DNA from: Gari tellinella
Taxonomy: Eukaryota > Mollusca > Bivalvia > Cardiida > Psammobiidae
Assembly (NCBI GenBank): GCA_922989275.2
Contig: OV277863.1
Span: 45,862,999-45,926,998, forward strand
DNA: 64,000 nt
Direction: 5' to 3'
The notes below the pieces were generated by a model that was not told the DNA's origin, did not search any database, and worked only from the letters and a program-made list of their open reading frames with translations. Both the position numbers and the translations under genes were made by a program. This document shows positions 30,312 through 45,300 of the stretch, piece by piece (positions within the stretch are counted from its first letter, which is position 1; every line of letters begins with the position of its first letter).

Positions 30312-33300
30312 TCACAAATAAAAGAAATCTTTCGCCTTAGATCTTTTCATTGGCGTTGCCTTCTTTAAAGGCTTTGACGAGATTAATGTTACTGGTGCTA
30401 CTGGGGTTGACTGCTGTAGCCTAGCTGATAGCTTCCTCAGACTCGGGCCAGGGTCTGTGCTCAGTGCCATCACTGGGGCCGGTACTGGGGTCTTGGCATC
30501 TGGTGTCTTTAGGATACTCTGGTCTGGTCTCCTGGTAGGGTTATAAGGCGTCATAGGACTCTTTAGACTGTCTTTGAAGGCTGAAACAAAAAGATTACAC
30601 TTAAATACTAGTCAAGCTAGTGTATAGCAGCAAGTCTATAGAAGAGACACCACCGTAATGACACTAAGTATTGGGACAGACAGGCATGAGCAAACATTGT
30701 AGACCCTTATCAGACTGCTCCTGAGAGAGCAGTCTGATCAGGGTCTACACTGTTTGCCATTCAGTTTGCACAATTGGGACAAATTACTGTGTAATAAAAG
30801 ATGTCAGTAAAATTTTTAGGATAATTACAGCAGCTGTACAGATTGCCAAATAATTAGGAATTTTACTGTATCTGTGTTCATCCATCTGATGATTGACAAG
30901 TGTTAAGATAAACAAGACTGCGCGTTCAATAAACGCTTATGCCCCCGGTGGCATCCTTGACAATAAGTTCTGAAATTTTTCTAAGTCCAAATTAGGTCAA
31001 GGTCAAGGTCAAACTGAGCTTGGGTATTACTGGTGGGTTGGTAATGGTCCAAGGCAATAACTGTATAAGTATAGAAGCATTGTAGTAAGTAGTGTTGATG
31101 CTAGACGAAACGGTAAAATCTAGTTAACCAAGAAATAGCTCATTCTAAATATTCTAAGTCCAAATTAGGTCAAGGTCAAGGTCAAAATCAAGGTTGGGTA
31201 TTATTGGTGGCTAGGGAATGGTCCAAGGCAACAACTGTATAAGTATCCAAGCATTTGAATAAGCCGTGTTGAAGCTAGACGAAACGGTAAAATCTACTTA
31301 ACCTGGTTACGGACGGACGGAAGGACAGGACGATAACTATATGCTCCCGCATCTGTCGATGCCGGGGGCATAAAAAGGACGCTGTGGTAAGATTATAGTG
31401 CCATTATCTATTACACCATAGCCTGTTTCTAGTTTTGAAGACAGGTGACTACTTAAAAGAAGTTTGAAAGTAAAACATAATGCAGCTTTACTTTAAACCT
31501 GCTTTAATTTCACCCTTCAGTAGAAACAAGCTATGATGAATGGGTTAAAGATTAAAAAGGATTTCTGTGAGAGACAGGATGATCTCTTTTACCACTAAAG
31601 CCTGTATTTCGGGCTTTTGCAAATGGTTTAGATCCAGATCAAGCTCAAATTAATGCAGGGTCTGATCAATATTCATACTGTTTCAACTTTGTTATTGGAT
31701 CATATTCTGTACAATAAAACCTCTCTATTACAATCACTAAAGTGAAGGCTAATTGATTATATAGAAGACGGGTGACAGCTGAAAGCAATGTGACATTAAA
31801 ACAGAAAGCTCCTAATACCATTGAACCCTGTATTTTGCAAAAAAGTTTAGATCCAGATCAATCTCCATTTAATGCTGGGTCTGATCCAAGCTGTTTGTTA
31901 TTAGAATCTTGTTCAGTAAACGGTAAATGACAAGAAGACATGAACAATTTAAGAACCATAGCTATGACAGTTAGAGTTGAGGACATGTTATTCTTTCTCG
32001 TTTAAACGCAAACCCATTGCAATACGAGAAACCGCCAAGGTCGGTATGGCCGGATTGTCTGCACTTTTGCTTTGTATATATATATATATATATGGTTGAG
32101 ATATAAGTTACTCTTACAGTGCTGCAATATTCTAACTATAGATATATTCCCGAGCGCTTTCCACAGTTACGTCTTCTTCAGGGGATATGTAATAATGCAA
32201 TGAACTTGTTTTGATTTTAAAACAAGTCAGACCTTTTTATAAAATGTCGTTGTACACAATGACTCTCTGTGCTGAACGCTTAAGAACAAGTTTGCTCTTT
32301 TAAAAAAATACTTTCAGGTAGTGAATGATGGATGAATGAGTTTGGTTTTACAGCACTGCGACACAATAGGTAATATAGCGCCGATGATAAATGATGGACG
32401 ATGAGATGAGATGATGACGACTTCGGGTCATCCAATACCTGAAATCATCACCATCCCACCCCATCAACCCTCATTCATTGGGGTGGGATGGTGATGATTT
32501 CGGGTATTGGATGACCTGGGGTCGTCGTCGTCTCATCTCATCATCCCTCATTTATCATCGGCGCTATATGACCTATTGTGTTGCAGTGCCGTATAGCCGA
32601 ACTCATCCATCCATCATTCAATACCTGAAAGTAATTTTTTTTAAAGGACTTGTTTGTTTTCAAGCGTTCACCAATCACAGAGATTCATAGATGATGATTT
32701 CGGCTATTAAATGACATGAAATCATGAATGAGGGTTGATGGGGTGGGATGGTGATGATTTCAGGTATTGGATGACCTGAAGTCGTCATCGTCTCATCTCA
32801 TCGTCTCATCTCATCGTCCATCATTTATCATCGGCGCTATATTACCTATTGTGTCGCAGTGCTGTAAAACCAAACTCATTCATCCATCATTCACTACCTG
32901 AAAGTATTTTTTAAAAGAGCAAACTTGTTCTTAAGCATTCAGCACAGAGAGTCATTGTGTACAACGACATTTTATAAAAAGGTCTGACTTGTTTTAAAAT
33001 CAAAACAAGTTCATTGCATTATTGCATATCCCCTGAAGAAGACGTAACTGTCGAAAGCGCTCGGGAATATATCTATAGTTAGAATATTGCAGCACTGTAA
33101 GAGTAACTTATATCTCAACCATATCTTAAAACCATTCTTATTCTGCGAATCAATTTTTTTTTGATCCAGTGCTACGTAAGGTCGTTTGTAGATGTCTGTT
33201 TATATATTTCTCTACCTTATATATATATATATATAATATAGTTACCCATGGCATGTGATGATGACCTCACTACAACTGTATATGCCAAATTTGGTTGCTG

Positions 33301-36300
33301 TAGGACTTAAATTTGACTAAAACGGACACTAACAAAAAGGTAAACCAAGACGCAAACGAAAAGATTAACCAAGAATTCTCTAAGTCATTGGACCTTGAAA
33401 TCTAGGTCACAGTGACCTAGTTACCCATGGCATGTGATGATGACCTCACTACAACTGTACATGCCAAATTTGGTTACTGTAGGACTTAAACTTTAACTAA
33501 AACTGACACTAACAAAAAGGTAAACCAAGACGCAAACGAAAGGTTAACCAAAAATTCTCTAAGTCATTGGACCGTGAAATCTAGGTCACAGTGACCATGT
33601 TACCCACAGCATGTGATGATGACCTCACTATAAGTGTACATGCCAAATTTGGTTGCTGTAGGACTAAAGTTTTGGCTAAAACTGACACTAACAAAAAGGT
33701 CAACCAAAGTGAGGACGGACGGACAGACAGACGGACGGAATTCGTCAATCTATAGACCGCATTTTCAATCCGGCCAAAAATGTAGAAAATAAAATCTTTT
33801 TTACTCTTTTCACTTTTTATTTAAATCTGAGTGGCAATCAGTATGGATCTGGCTCCAAACTGTTTGCAATGGAATTAATTATTTTAGTATAATTGCGTTT
33901 ATTGGGAAAGAATAACATCTTCTCAATTGCACTCAGTGTTGATGAGCATAGTGTATCATACCTTGACTCTTATTTTTCTTCATGTCAAAGCAGACACGCT
34001 TTGCAGATCCTCCCACTGACTGTCTGCCTTTCAGCTTCTTCGATGATGATAAGTCTGAGAGAGACTTTCTTCCTGACTTTTTCACATACGCCATTGGTGG
34101 TTTTGTCAAATCAAAGGTGGCAAAATCTGGTGTATGCATACCTCCTTGCTTGCCTTTGAACTTTTTGTTGGGCACATAAATCTCTACTTCTCCGTCTTGT
34201 ACCTCATCTGTCCATACTGGGGAGCTAACTGATGCTCCATCTTCCAGATCAACTCCACTTTTCTTCACAGCACTGTTGACACTTGACTCAGTATGAGCTC
34301 TCTTCTGTCCAGATACTTTAGCAGATTCTCCAGATGTTTTGTTAACAACTATGTTTGGTGGTGTTTTTGTAGCAGTTTTACACACACTTATAACAGACAC
34401 ACCATCTTTGTCAGAGTATATTTTCTTGGTAGACGTCAGAGGTGGTGTCTCTGTGGATGTCACTAACCACTCTGAAGCAGCCTTTTTAGCTTTCACTGGT
34501 GTTTTTTCTTTTTTCGACTTGTGTGAAATCGGTGTGAGTGTGATGTCAGAGTCTTTCCTAGAGCTGTCTTTTCTCGACTTCAACAGTTTCTCCTTTAATT
34601 TCTTAAATGGTTTCTTTTCGGATGCATCTTCTACAGACTTTCTTGTCAACTTCCTGATAGGTTCATCATCCTGACTGGGTTCAAGTCCGGCAGAGAGTTT
34701 GCGCTTATTTTTGCCCCCAACTTTACCACTTGGAGACTGGCCTACAGCAGGAGAGTCACTGTTATTGTTCTGGTCTGACATGTCATTCTCTTTGCCTTCT
34801 GTATCAGATTCTGTGTCACTTTCTGCAAGTTAAAATAGTTCATACAGTCAAACTTGTGTAAACCAAAATGAAGAAACATGGCCCTAAGAAAACAGGCGAC
34901 TGCTTAAACCATTACTCCATAGATTTGCATTTAATTTATTACTCCACAAAAGAAAATAGGTTCAATTTATACAGTAATGAATATGTATCAGAGGAAATAT
35001 TTTCTCTTTTATAGAAGATGGTAGCTTAAAGCATTAAAGCAGGCTGAAAGCAAAGCAGAATGTGCACACTCTGCATAACTCTCAGTCTGATTTAAGTAGT
35101 CATCTGTCTTCAAAACTAGAAACAGGTTATGGAATAATGAGTTAATACAATTAAACTTGCATTGAACAAGCATTCAATAAAGAAAACTAAGTTTTCTATT
35201 GACAGAAGGCTTTGCAATGCAGAGTAATATGCAGTTTCAGCTTTGTTGGCAGTAATGAGTGTGAACAGAAGTAATATTTATAATCCATACCAGGGTCTTC
35301 TTTGCTCTTCTTCTTTTTCTTTCTCTTTTTTGTCTTCTGTCGTTCAAAGTTTGCCAAATGTCTGACAGCTTCACTAATATCCTTGTCTGTCACTCCAGAT
35401 CCTATCAAGACCTCCTTCTTCCTTGGTACCACTCCTTTATCAACATCTTGCAATCTGAAAATATTTACATTCACCCTATTCATTAACCCTTTCACCGCCA
35501 AATTATTTTTGTACCCTTACACCGTTATTGTGTCATCTGCTTCAATATTATTGTCTGCAATATCATTTCAAAGTTAGTATTAAGAGAGTATGACATAAGA
35601 AATATTGAAATGGGTGTCAAACAGTTTTGACTTTAGGTGATTCTGGCAGTGAAAGGGTTAACATTGAAAAAACTGATGTTAATTCGTATATATGCAATTG
35701 ATCGAAGGGATGGGACTTGTGGATATCTTTCACAGAGGTGGTGTGGCTTATGGATCTTTTCTCCATGAATTAATTTTCGAATTCAGACAGCAGACAATAT
35801 GCAGATTTTTCAAATATGCTTCATAACCGATGTATGCCTTCCTATTTAAGCAAACCATGATTATCGACTATTTTCTTTATTAATAAGACAAACGGTATTT
35901 TTGCGACAAACCATCAAATTAATGATGTTTAATGTTAACAATTATGGAACTTATTTTGTTGTGTTCGAATGTACACAGCTTTAGTAATGTGGTTATGACT
36001 GTTCCTTTCAGGGTACACATTATTCATGTTAACAACCTATAATATGGATTAAAGATACATGCATACTTATGAACTAATCATTAATTTTAGAAATTACAGC
36101 GCGATTCATGAAATTTGCAGATCATTTTCTGTAGTTTATGTGGCTTAAACGCCAAAAACATTTAGTTCATTTTTTAAATAGTTTCAACAGGTTTCCAAAT
36201 AAGGGGGAATTAAACCTTTACAATAGATACATTTTTATACAATTAATTCATTCCTCCACTGAAGAAACTAATTCCATTTATAGTCATGAATATGTGTACA

Positions 36301-39300
36301 TCTTAGCAGATGGTAGCTTAAAGCAGACTGAAAGTAACGCAAAAGCTTTATTCCAGTCTAGTTAACATGTTTAGACCGTATAGTAGAATGAGCTCACCTT
36401 TGAACCAGCTTGTATATAATGGGTCTGTTTCTGCTAAGCATGGTGGGCTGCTTGCTCACCTCAAACAGGTGCTCTGCCAGGCGACTGTTGTCAAACTGTT
36501 AATAAAATAAACATCATCATTAAGACACACAGCTTCAGATATGGGATACATGTTATTAACTAAACTTTATGTTTCCATCTCCAAGTATGATGCAACTATT
36601 CCTTAGAGTGGAGATTCCAGTGGAACAGACATTATTCTTTCCAAAAAAACGTTATTCTGTTATTCTTTCCCAATAAACGCGTTTACGCTAAAACTGCTAT
36701 TTCCATTGCAAACAGTTTGGAAACAGATCAGACGCCGGGTAAGCCGGCGTCTGATCTGGCTCAAAACTGTTTGCCATTCAGAAAATCAATAGTCAGAATG
36801 GTAAAAAAGTTGTCATTTTTATGCAATGTATTTGCATTTAAATGAGAAAGAATAACGTCTTCTCAACTGTATAACATTATGATGTAGACACAATGAAGAA
36901 ACTGTCAATTTTGTTTTGAGTATGCTCCTGATCTGGTTCTAGGACATTTCTTAAAACCACAGAGAATGGGAAGACCATTTGGACAACTTGTGATTGAAAA
37001 AACTCTTAATTTGTTAAAAATCTTACATTAACCATTCTCCTGCTATTAAAGCATTTATGACACTTTTTGCAAACAGTGTAGACCCAGATCAGACAGCTCC
37101 ATGCTTTTCTTACATTCTTGAAGGATCTGTCCGACAGCACGCTTTCAAGGGTAATTATTTTTCTGATTTCATTAGTCAATGTAATAGTTAAGAAGATCTA
37201 TGTATTCAATAGTTGAGAAGACACATCTTCATGTCTGATCAGGATCTGTAGATCCATCTGATATCAGTCTGCACTCTTTCCTGGTGAGAAAATTTTTATT
37301 TGTTAATGTACGTCATGTAATACTTCATATGATTATACGTATAATGGGTGTAGTTTTATATATGAGTATTCAGCGGGAGAAGGGTTAAGATCAATATAAA
37401 AACATCTTAACCCTTTATCCCATGTTTTGATGAAAGGTGACCACTAATTGCAGGTTGAAAGTAAAGCAGAATGCGCCGTTAGGCGCATTCTGCTATATTT
37501 TAAGCCTTCTTTAAGTTACCATCTGTTAGGATACAGAAAATATTTCTTATGGTGCATATTGATTTCATACTGTATAAAGTGTAAATATTCTCTTCAGTGG
37601 AGGAATAACATAAAGGCATAAAAAGGTGTTTTATGGAGTAATGGGTTAAGAGTCTGACCTTCAGTGACTTGTAAGGAATCTCTTCTTCCTCTGTTTCTTC
37701 TCCAAAATCTGATGTTGACTTTTTCAGCAAGGCCACTGCTCTTGTTATGACAGGATCAAACACTCTTGATACAACTCTTCTCACAACCACAGTACTGTAA
37801 ACAAACATACATTATAAAGTGTCTTGTTCTCAGGACTCCAGATAGGGGAAGTATTTCAAATACTAAAAGCTTTATTTCTGCTTTAAACCCTATGGTGTCA
37901 CTACTCATTAGAATCATCTCAAAGAGACGATTCTAATGAGTAGTAACACCATAGGATTTTGTCCTCAAATGAGTGAGAAAATGTTGGGTTTGTGCAGTTT
38001 TCTTCCTCTTATCTGGAGTCCTGGTTCTAATTCAAAAGTAAATACACAAGCATAGCACATTCTGAAAGCAGGATAAATCGAAAGCCAGTGATCTAATGGC
38101 GGGTTATTTACTACTGGCCATTACCTTTTTTCTGGCATTGATATTGCAATGAGCTCCCCCTATGTTCTTGCTCGACCATTTCATTATAAATACCCCAAAG
38201 GGGGAGGGGGTCTAAAGAAACAGCAGTATTTGTCAATTCAGCAGATCATTTTATATAAAATAGCAAACAGTGCAGACCCTGATGAGATGTCGTTGTGGTG
38301 TCTCCTCGTGTTCTACAATGTCTGCTTATGTTTACTTATTAATTAAGACAATAAACATTAATGATTTAAAGTGTTTACCAAACCCCATAGAGAAATACAA
38401 ATTCATGCTTCTACCCTTTCCTGGTAAAGAACCACATAAAATTCATACATCCTGACAGGAATGTGCAGAAATCTCCCTTAACAAAAGCCTGGTTTACAGA
38501 ACAGAACAGTGAAAACAAACAGAACACTGAAAACAAACCTAGGCTATCTAGTACACAATTTGTGAGCTTCTTCTTCCTAGTTCTAGCCACAATCAACAGA
38601 CTGATTATTTTGGCATCAACAATGAAACCTTTCTCATACACTTACTTAGACACCTCATATATATATATATAAATCTTACAAGCAATCAGAAGAGTACAAC
38701 TTAGATTAATTGCACTTGAGTAGTTCATTTGTTTTCTCAATATAATTAAGGCAAATTAAACTGCTATGACAGTTTGTGATAGGAAGATAATTACTCAACT
38801 TCCAAAGTCATTGACAGGTGTACCACAATTAGCACCTGCCCAATAATCTAGCAGACTACTCACACTACAATTTGTACATTTTTTCTTAACCCTTATCATG
38901 CTGAATTGTCATCTGCTTCAAATATATTATCTGCGAAAATAAATAAAAATAAGTTTTTAATCTTATCAAACTGATGAAAGTTTGAAGATGAGTGGCAAAC
39001 AGTTTTGATCCAGATCAGACGTCGCGTTATGTAAGAGTAAGCACTATTAGCACTGAATCAGAACAACAATATACCCTAGTCATTGTAATATACAGTGATC
39101 CACACTTGAGATGTCTGATTACTTTCAGTCTGTTTTAAACTGGATCAGGACAGGGTAGCAGTTTATGAGGACCAGGATAAAACAAATAAATATGATACAT
39201 GTAGTTCTGTAATGGCTTACTTTTTAGCTGTTCTGATGTAGTTGACAAACGGCTCTAGTAGTTTCACTAGCTGGTCACCATTCAACTAAAATATATGCAA

Positions 39301-42300
39301 ATAGATTCAAAGATTCAAGATTCAAAAGTTTTATTGTAACTTAAACATATAATGTTTCTCGTTACATACATAATATATACACAAATATTACAACATGACA
39401 AGATATTGTTAGAATATAAACATGTTATAAACATATTAGTAATTTCATGATTTAACCTGTTTGAACGTGTTTGACACATTCATGAGGTTGGGCTCTCATA
39501 TAAATGTACTATACCCATATAATTTGGATAATATACTTAATACAACACCTATAAAAGTTCATCAGTTTTCATGAACACATTTATCAAGATATATTTATAG
39601 TTAACTCACTATATCATTTAACCCTTTGAAGATAAGAACAATGCAATCCGCTATTAGAACAAATACAAAGAGTTTGGATTCTGATCAGACCCCACGTATG
39701 TGTAGACTGATCTGGGTCCAAACTGTTTATATATGTTTCCGATACAGTTTTCTCACATTAAAATGCTAAGTACCATTTTAACCTTCGTTTACATTTACTT
39801 TAGACTGACGTAAAATAAATGCATTGTATATATACATACTTAATGCTCGTAATTCACCACTATTGCATGTTTGCATTAATGATACAAATTTAAAAACACT
39901 TGGCCTATTATAGAAATGTTTACGTATAAAACGTTTTCTTAAATCATTATATATAGGGCAAATTAAAACGAAATGGTATTCATCTTCTATGTCGCGTGTG
40001 TTACATAAGTTGCAGAACCGTTGATTACGTTCAATTCTGTTTCGATCGTAACGTCCTGATTCTATTCTGAGCTGGTGAGAGGATAGTCTCAGTTTCGATA
40101 AGGCTATTCGATATTTACGTGGCAAATCATTTAGATATTCCTCAAAAACAAACAATGTCTTAAAATTCTTATACAAATACAGACTATTCGATATAGAAAT
40201 GGAATATGTCCACTGTTGTACAAAAACATCAATCACCCTTTGTTTAAATATCAAGTGAAAGGAGTCTAGATCTACTGAGTGGGGGGATTCCCAAACATAC
40301 GTGAACCCGTGATTATTTAAAAGCCCCTTAACATTATATAACCAATTCTTAACCCCATTGGTACAGCCCTCGAGCAGCGATCTATACAAAGAAGTCACAA
40401 TTAAATTATCAAACGTTTGTAGTTTACACCAATATTTTATTATGCGTACATATCTATTAACATATAATGGATACCTCCCTAGCTCACCGTAGACTGCCAT
40501 ATTACAAGTTGATGTTTTAACACCTAATAAATATTTGCAAAATTTTAAATGGATTCGTTCTATTTCTTTTGATTTAGTAAACCCCCATATCTCTCCCGCA
40601 TAATTTAAAGTTGATCCTACAAATGCATCGAACAATTGACATAACGTTTTTGACTTAAAATCAAACTTTCGTGTATTTGACCGTAATGTATTCAAAGCTT
40701 TCAGACCTTTACCTGCCAGAGTTTCCTGGTTTAAAACAAAACTGCCTGTATAATTGAATACTGTACCAAGATAGTTAAAATTATCAACTACTTCCAAAAT
40801 ATCTTCCCCATACGTCCAAGTTTCATTTTCTTTTACCCGACCCCTGTTCCTAAACACTACTATCTTACTTTTATCCGTATTCACCTCAAGGCCCCAGTTT
40901 TCACAATAAAATTTCAATCTATCAAGACTTCTTTGTAACTCTTCATGGTCAGTGGCTAATATCACCATATCATCAGCAAATAACATTAAAATAAAAACAA
41001 TATCATCTAGTGTTAATACATTAGTGACGTCATCCTGTAGAAATAACTCAAGATCCTCAAGGAAAAAAGAAAACATTATCGGTGAGATTATGTCCCCTTG
41101 TTTTAACCCCACTGCGCTTTCGAAGAAATCTGAATAGGATCTACACCCTCTTATACAGGACTTCACCTTTGTATACATGTCACGAATGATGCGCAAAGTT
41201 TTACCTCTAACCCCCAAATTGTATAATTTATACCACAGGCCATTCCTATACACGCTGTCAAATGCCTTTCTAAAATCGATAAACGCACATGCCAATCTTT
41301 TCTTTTCACCCAATATCTTTTGTATAATAGCATTTAATACAAAAATTGCATCTATGGTGGAGCGACCCTTCCTAAAGCCAAATTGTGCATCGCTCGTGAC
41401 GCTATTGTTCTCTGCCCAGGTAGACATTCTTTTATTCAATACACCTGTAAAAATCTTTGAAAGACAGCTTACTAATGTTATACCCCTATAATTGTTAACA
41501 TCACTAGGGTCGTTTTTCTTGAAAAGTGGTATAATTACACCCTCTGTCCACGTTTCAGGAAAAAAACCTGAATTCAATATACCGTTAAAAATATCAACCA
41601 TATGTGAGGCTAAAATATCACATGATTCTATAAAGTATTCATTTAAAAGTTTATCAGCAGAAAATGCTTTATTCCGTTTTAGTTTATGTATTACCTGAGT
41701 AATTTCCGATACAGTTATCGGCATATCAAGTTCCTCGAACGTACAATAGAACAAGATTTTTATCTCAGTTTTATCTGAAGTCCTTAAGCTAGAATATTGT
41801 AGAGACAGAAACTTTACTATAGATAAGTGGCTGCTTACTTGTACAGGACTCCAGATAAGGGGAGAATTTCAAAAACTTTTTGTTTCTGCATTAAACCCTG
41901 TGGGGTTACTACTAATTAGAATCGTCTCTTTGAGACGGTTCTAATGAGTAGTAACACCATAGGATTCGGTGCTGAAATGAGTGATAAAATGTTGGATTTG
42001 TGCAGTTTACTCCCTCTTATCTGGAGCCCTGGCTGTTTTGCAGTGTTTCAGCTATAGTGCGTTTGATTACAGTTGTGATGATGTTATTCTATACCATTTA
42101 AACAAAACTGTAGGGTAACAATGAAATTAATTAAACAACAGATTTTTGAAAATTCTGACAATTTATCCAAGTGGCAAACAGTTTGGAGCCTGATTAGATG
42201 CTCGGTTATTCCTGTATGAGTTTTCTGCATTACTTTTGTCCTGCATTAATTAATGATTTTAAAAGCAGTATTCTATCTTACAAAATTTCCATATTTAATC

Positions 42301-45300
42301 ATAGAGTATCCACTGAACAATGGTTTTCAATATATTTGCTGACCTTGTTTCTATGAAATGATAGAAAAGCTGAGCTGACCAACCTGATTGCCTCCCACTT
42401 TCTCCACTTCATCCAGGTAGATGTCAGCAAAGTGAATTCTGAGGCCATCAGGTATGATATCACTGGTAGGAGACATGACCTCTTCACTAAATATTGTCAC
42501 AAGTCGCTGCAGGTAGTCACCGCCCCAGTTTTGCTTCTTGAGCACCATAAAAGATTCACCCAGCATATTCCTCACCAACTGTAGAAAAACAAAGAGTTCT
42601 GGAGGTTTAAATTTCACACCAATTTAGCAGAATGAGTTAGTCATCCAGATTTAACCCTTTAACCAATAGCCTGTTTCTAGTATTTAACATATGTGACCTA
42701 TTAAAGTAAGCTGAAAGTAAAGCAGAATGTGCCCTAGGGCACATTCTGCTTTACTTTCAGCTTACTTTAAGTTACTATCTGCTAGTATATAGAAAATATT
42801 TATTAAAGTTCATATTCATGGCAGTATAAAATTGAACTACAGTCGAATACCGTTACCTCGAAGTTGAGCGGACCGTGAAAAAATATCGACGTATCCGAAG
42901 TTCGAGCTAATGGGAGTTGCTCATTTGAGATCTGTATCGTCATATCGAAGTTTTAACGTTATACTCGATCCTTGTGTTTATTGACAGTTATATGATTGGT
43001 AATTGAAAATAAATGCGTAGGCAAGTAGAATCTGACAAAATCTTCAACTCATAATTTTCAAATTGATGAAGGTGGTCAGTATTTTTAAAAGTAGAGAATC
43101 TACGCGTCTATTAGATATGATATGCGGGAGCGAGTAAACAATTTTCGTATTTCAATGCATTTGGTAGATCTACCTGATTTCATCAGCATAAACATCCAGC
43201 GCATGGGTGCTAACACAATTTTTATAATACACATTTCATCACACCAACACAGTGAACTGTTTACACTTCCGGTGACGCTCTGGAAGCGTAAGTTGTTTAC
43301 ATGTTTAACTTTCAAAAGGGTGTGTCCGACTTCGAAACGCCGGCGAATTATTTCGGCGTTTCAAACAGAAGCGGCGTGTTTGAACTGACTTAAATAAAAA
43401 ATAAATCAGAAATGAAATGTAACTTTTGTTTGATCTCACTACACTTATTCGCCGTACGGCACCTTCAGTATGCACTACAAAGAATTATGTAGTCTGATTT
43501 AAACAGCGCGGCCATAATTGACCCAGGTTTGACAGAATCGTCATCGAAAACATTTACGCAAACTTCGTAACCAAAGTTATTCGGGAATTCATTAATAATA
43601 TTGATCCAGTGCAATTAAGATGGGATTATCTTTCGTGCAGATTGGTGCAATTTCGGACATGTTCACACATTTGGTGCTACAATCAGTCACGGTGGCCGAC
43701 AGCCATTTTCGCACCTCCATTCAATGTTTGCCGAATGTGCAATAAGCAGTCACGGTGAAGCAGTTATCGACGTAAAGGTGAGAAAAATTGCCCTGGGTCT
43801 GAAAAATTACATCGACGTAACCGATAATATCGAGGTAAGCATATCGAGCAAATGAGAGATTTCTTATATAGATAAAGAAGGAATTCGCCGGGACCGGCAG
43901 AACAAATCGACGTAAGCGGAGTATCGACGTATCCAATATCGAGGTAACGGTGTTCGACTGTATTTTCTTTGGCGGATGAATAAAATGAATGCGCTAAAAG
44001 TCGCTTCTATAAGGGAAAGGGATAAAGAAGTGAGAGCAAGACTAAGGTATTGCATATTGCAATAAGTGCGAGTAGATCATACAGAACATTGGTACAGTCT
44101 TAACCTTTTACTCCATAGCTTGTTTCTAGTTTTAAATATAGGTGACCCAGGGCTCCAGATAAGCCTGCGTACTCAGTGAAATACGTGAACGTTTCGACCG
44201 TGTACGCATTAATTTCAAATTATTGAAGTACTGTGTACGTGAGAAATTCTCGGGGACTCGTGTATCAATTCAAAAGCCGAGTTTTTGTCATGCCGAGATT
44301 TGCAAATAGTTAACCGCGACAGTCAAATTTTATTGATTTGCGGTCTCATAGCTTCGTTTTATCGTATGGTAATTTTTTACTTGCACACCGTTAGCAAAGG
44401 GGGGTTACTGCGCTCTCGCATTCATATACATCTATATCTTCACTGATATATGGACGATAAAATCCAAGTTCTACGAAAAATGTTTTGGTTGAATACCTCG
44501 CAACAAAATGTCAATCTTAGCAAGGAAGAGTCAGAAAAACGATAGAAAGTTGAAAACTGTCGGTTGTCAGCTAATTGATTTAAAAGAAACTAACACCTAA
44601 TGAAACTTGTGATAGTTTGTTGAAAGATATAAATTCGAACGTTGTTTCATGGGCGGAGAAAAAAGCGCATAAGTGGCTAAAATGTTAGATTCTTGAAAAT
44701 CGTAATTTACATACATCGTAACATGTATTTTTTCTACTTCTACTTTATTACTCCCTACTGTCAATTTCTGACAATGACAGGGAGGTCGGGGACAGTGTTA
44801 AACAAGAGGGCCTGAAGGCCCTGATATGGCTCACCTTTTATAATGAAGCCTGATAGCTTTACCTTTGAATTTCACCTGTTTTATTCTAAATCCATTCAAA
44901 TTTGTAGTATAGCATGTACACAACATTGCAATATGACCCACTCTAGTATGTATAGTAGAGTACATCAAAGGCAGATAACTAGAGCCCAAATAATACTGAA
45001 ATGAAGCCTTTTCTAGCATTTCAAAGTAAATCAAGGACAGATAACTCTTGCCACAATTATCAGATTTCAACAATAATTGCACTCCCTCGAGAACTTATAG
45101 CTATATACATTGTGTGCAATTACAATTAAAATCCATTGAAAATTGTGGCCTCTAGAGTTGCAAACACTGTTAAATATGGCATTTTCAGCAATTCAAAGGT
45201 AGATAACTCTTGACCTATAGGTCTGATTCCAGCCATAACCGAAATCATCCGAATTCTTATGGTTATATACAATCTGAGCAAGTTTGAGAAAGATTGGATT

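Noticed and set aside
33893..34674. Plus-strand ORFs of up to 111 codons
   Set aside because: They are antisense shadows of RRP1 exon 9, whose minus-strand frame carries the family motif and splices in frame.
43100..43388. Overlapping ORFs of 71-88 codons as a transposase
   Set aside because: They fall inside the Tigger-like element but show no pogo DDE or HTH motif.
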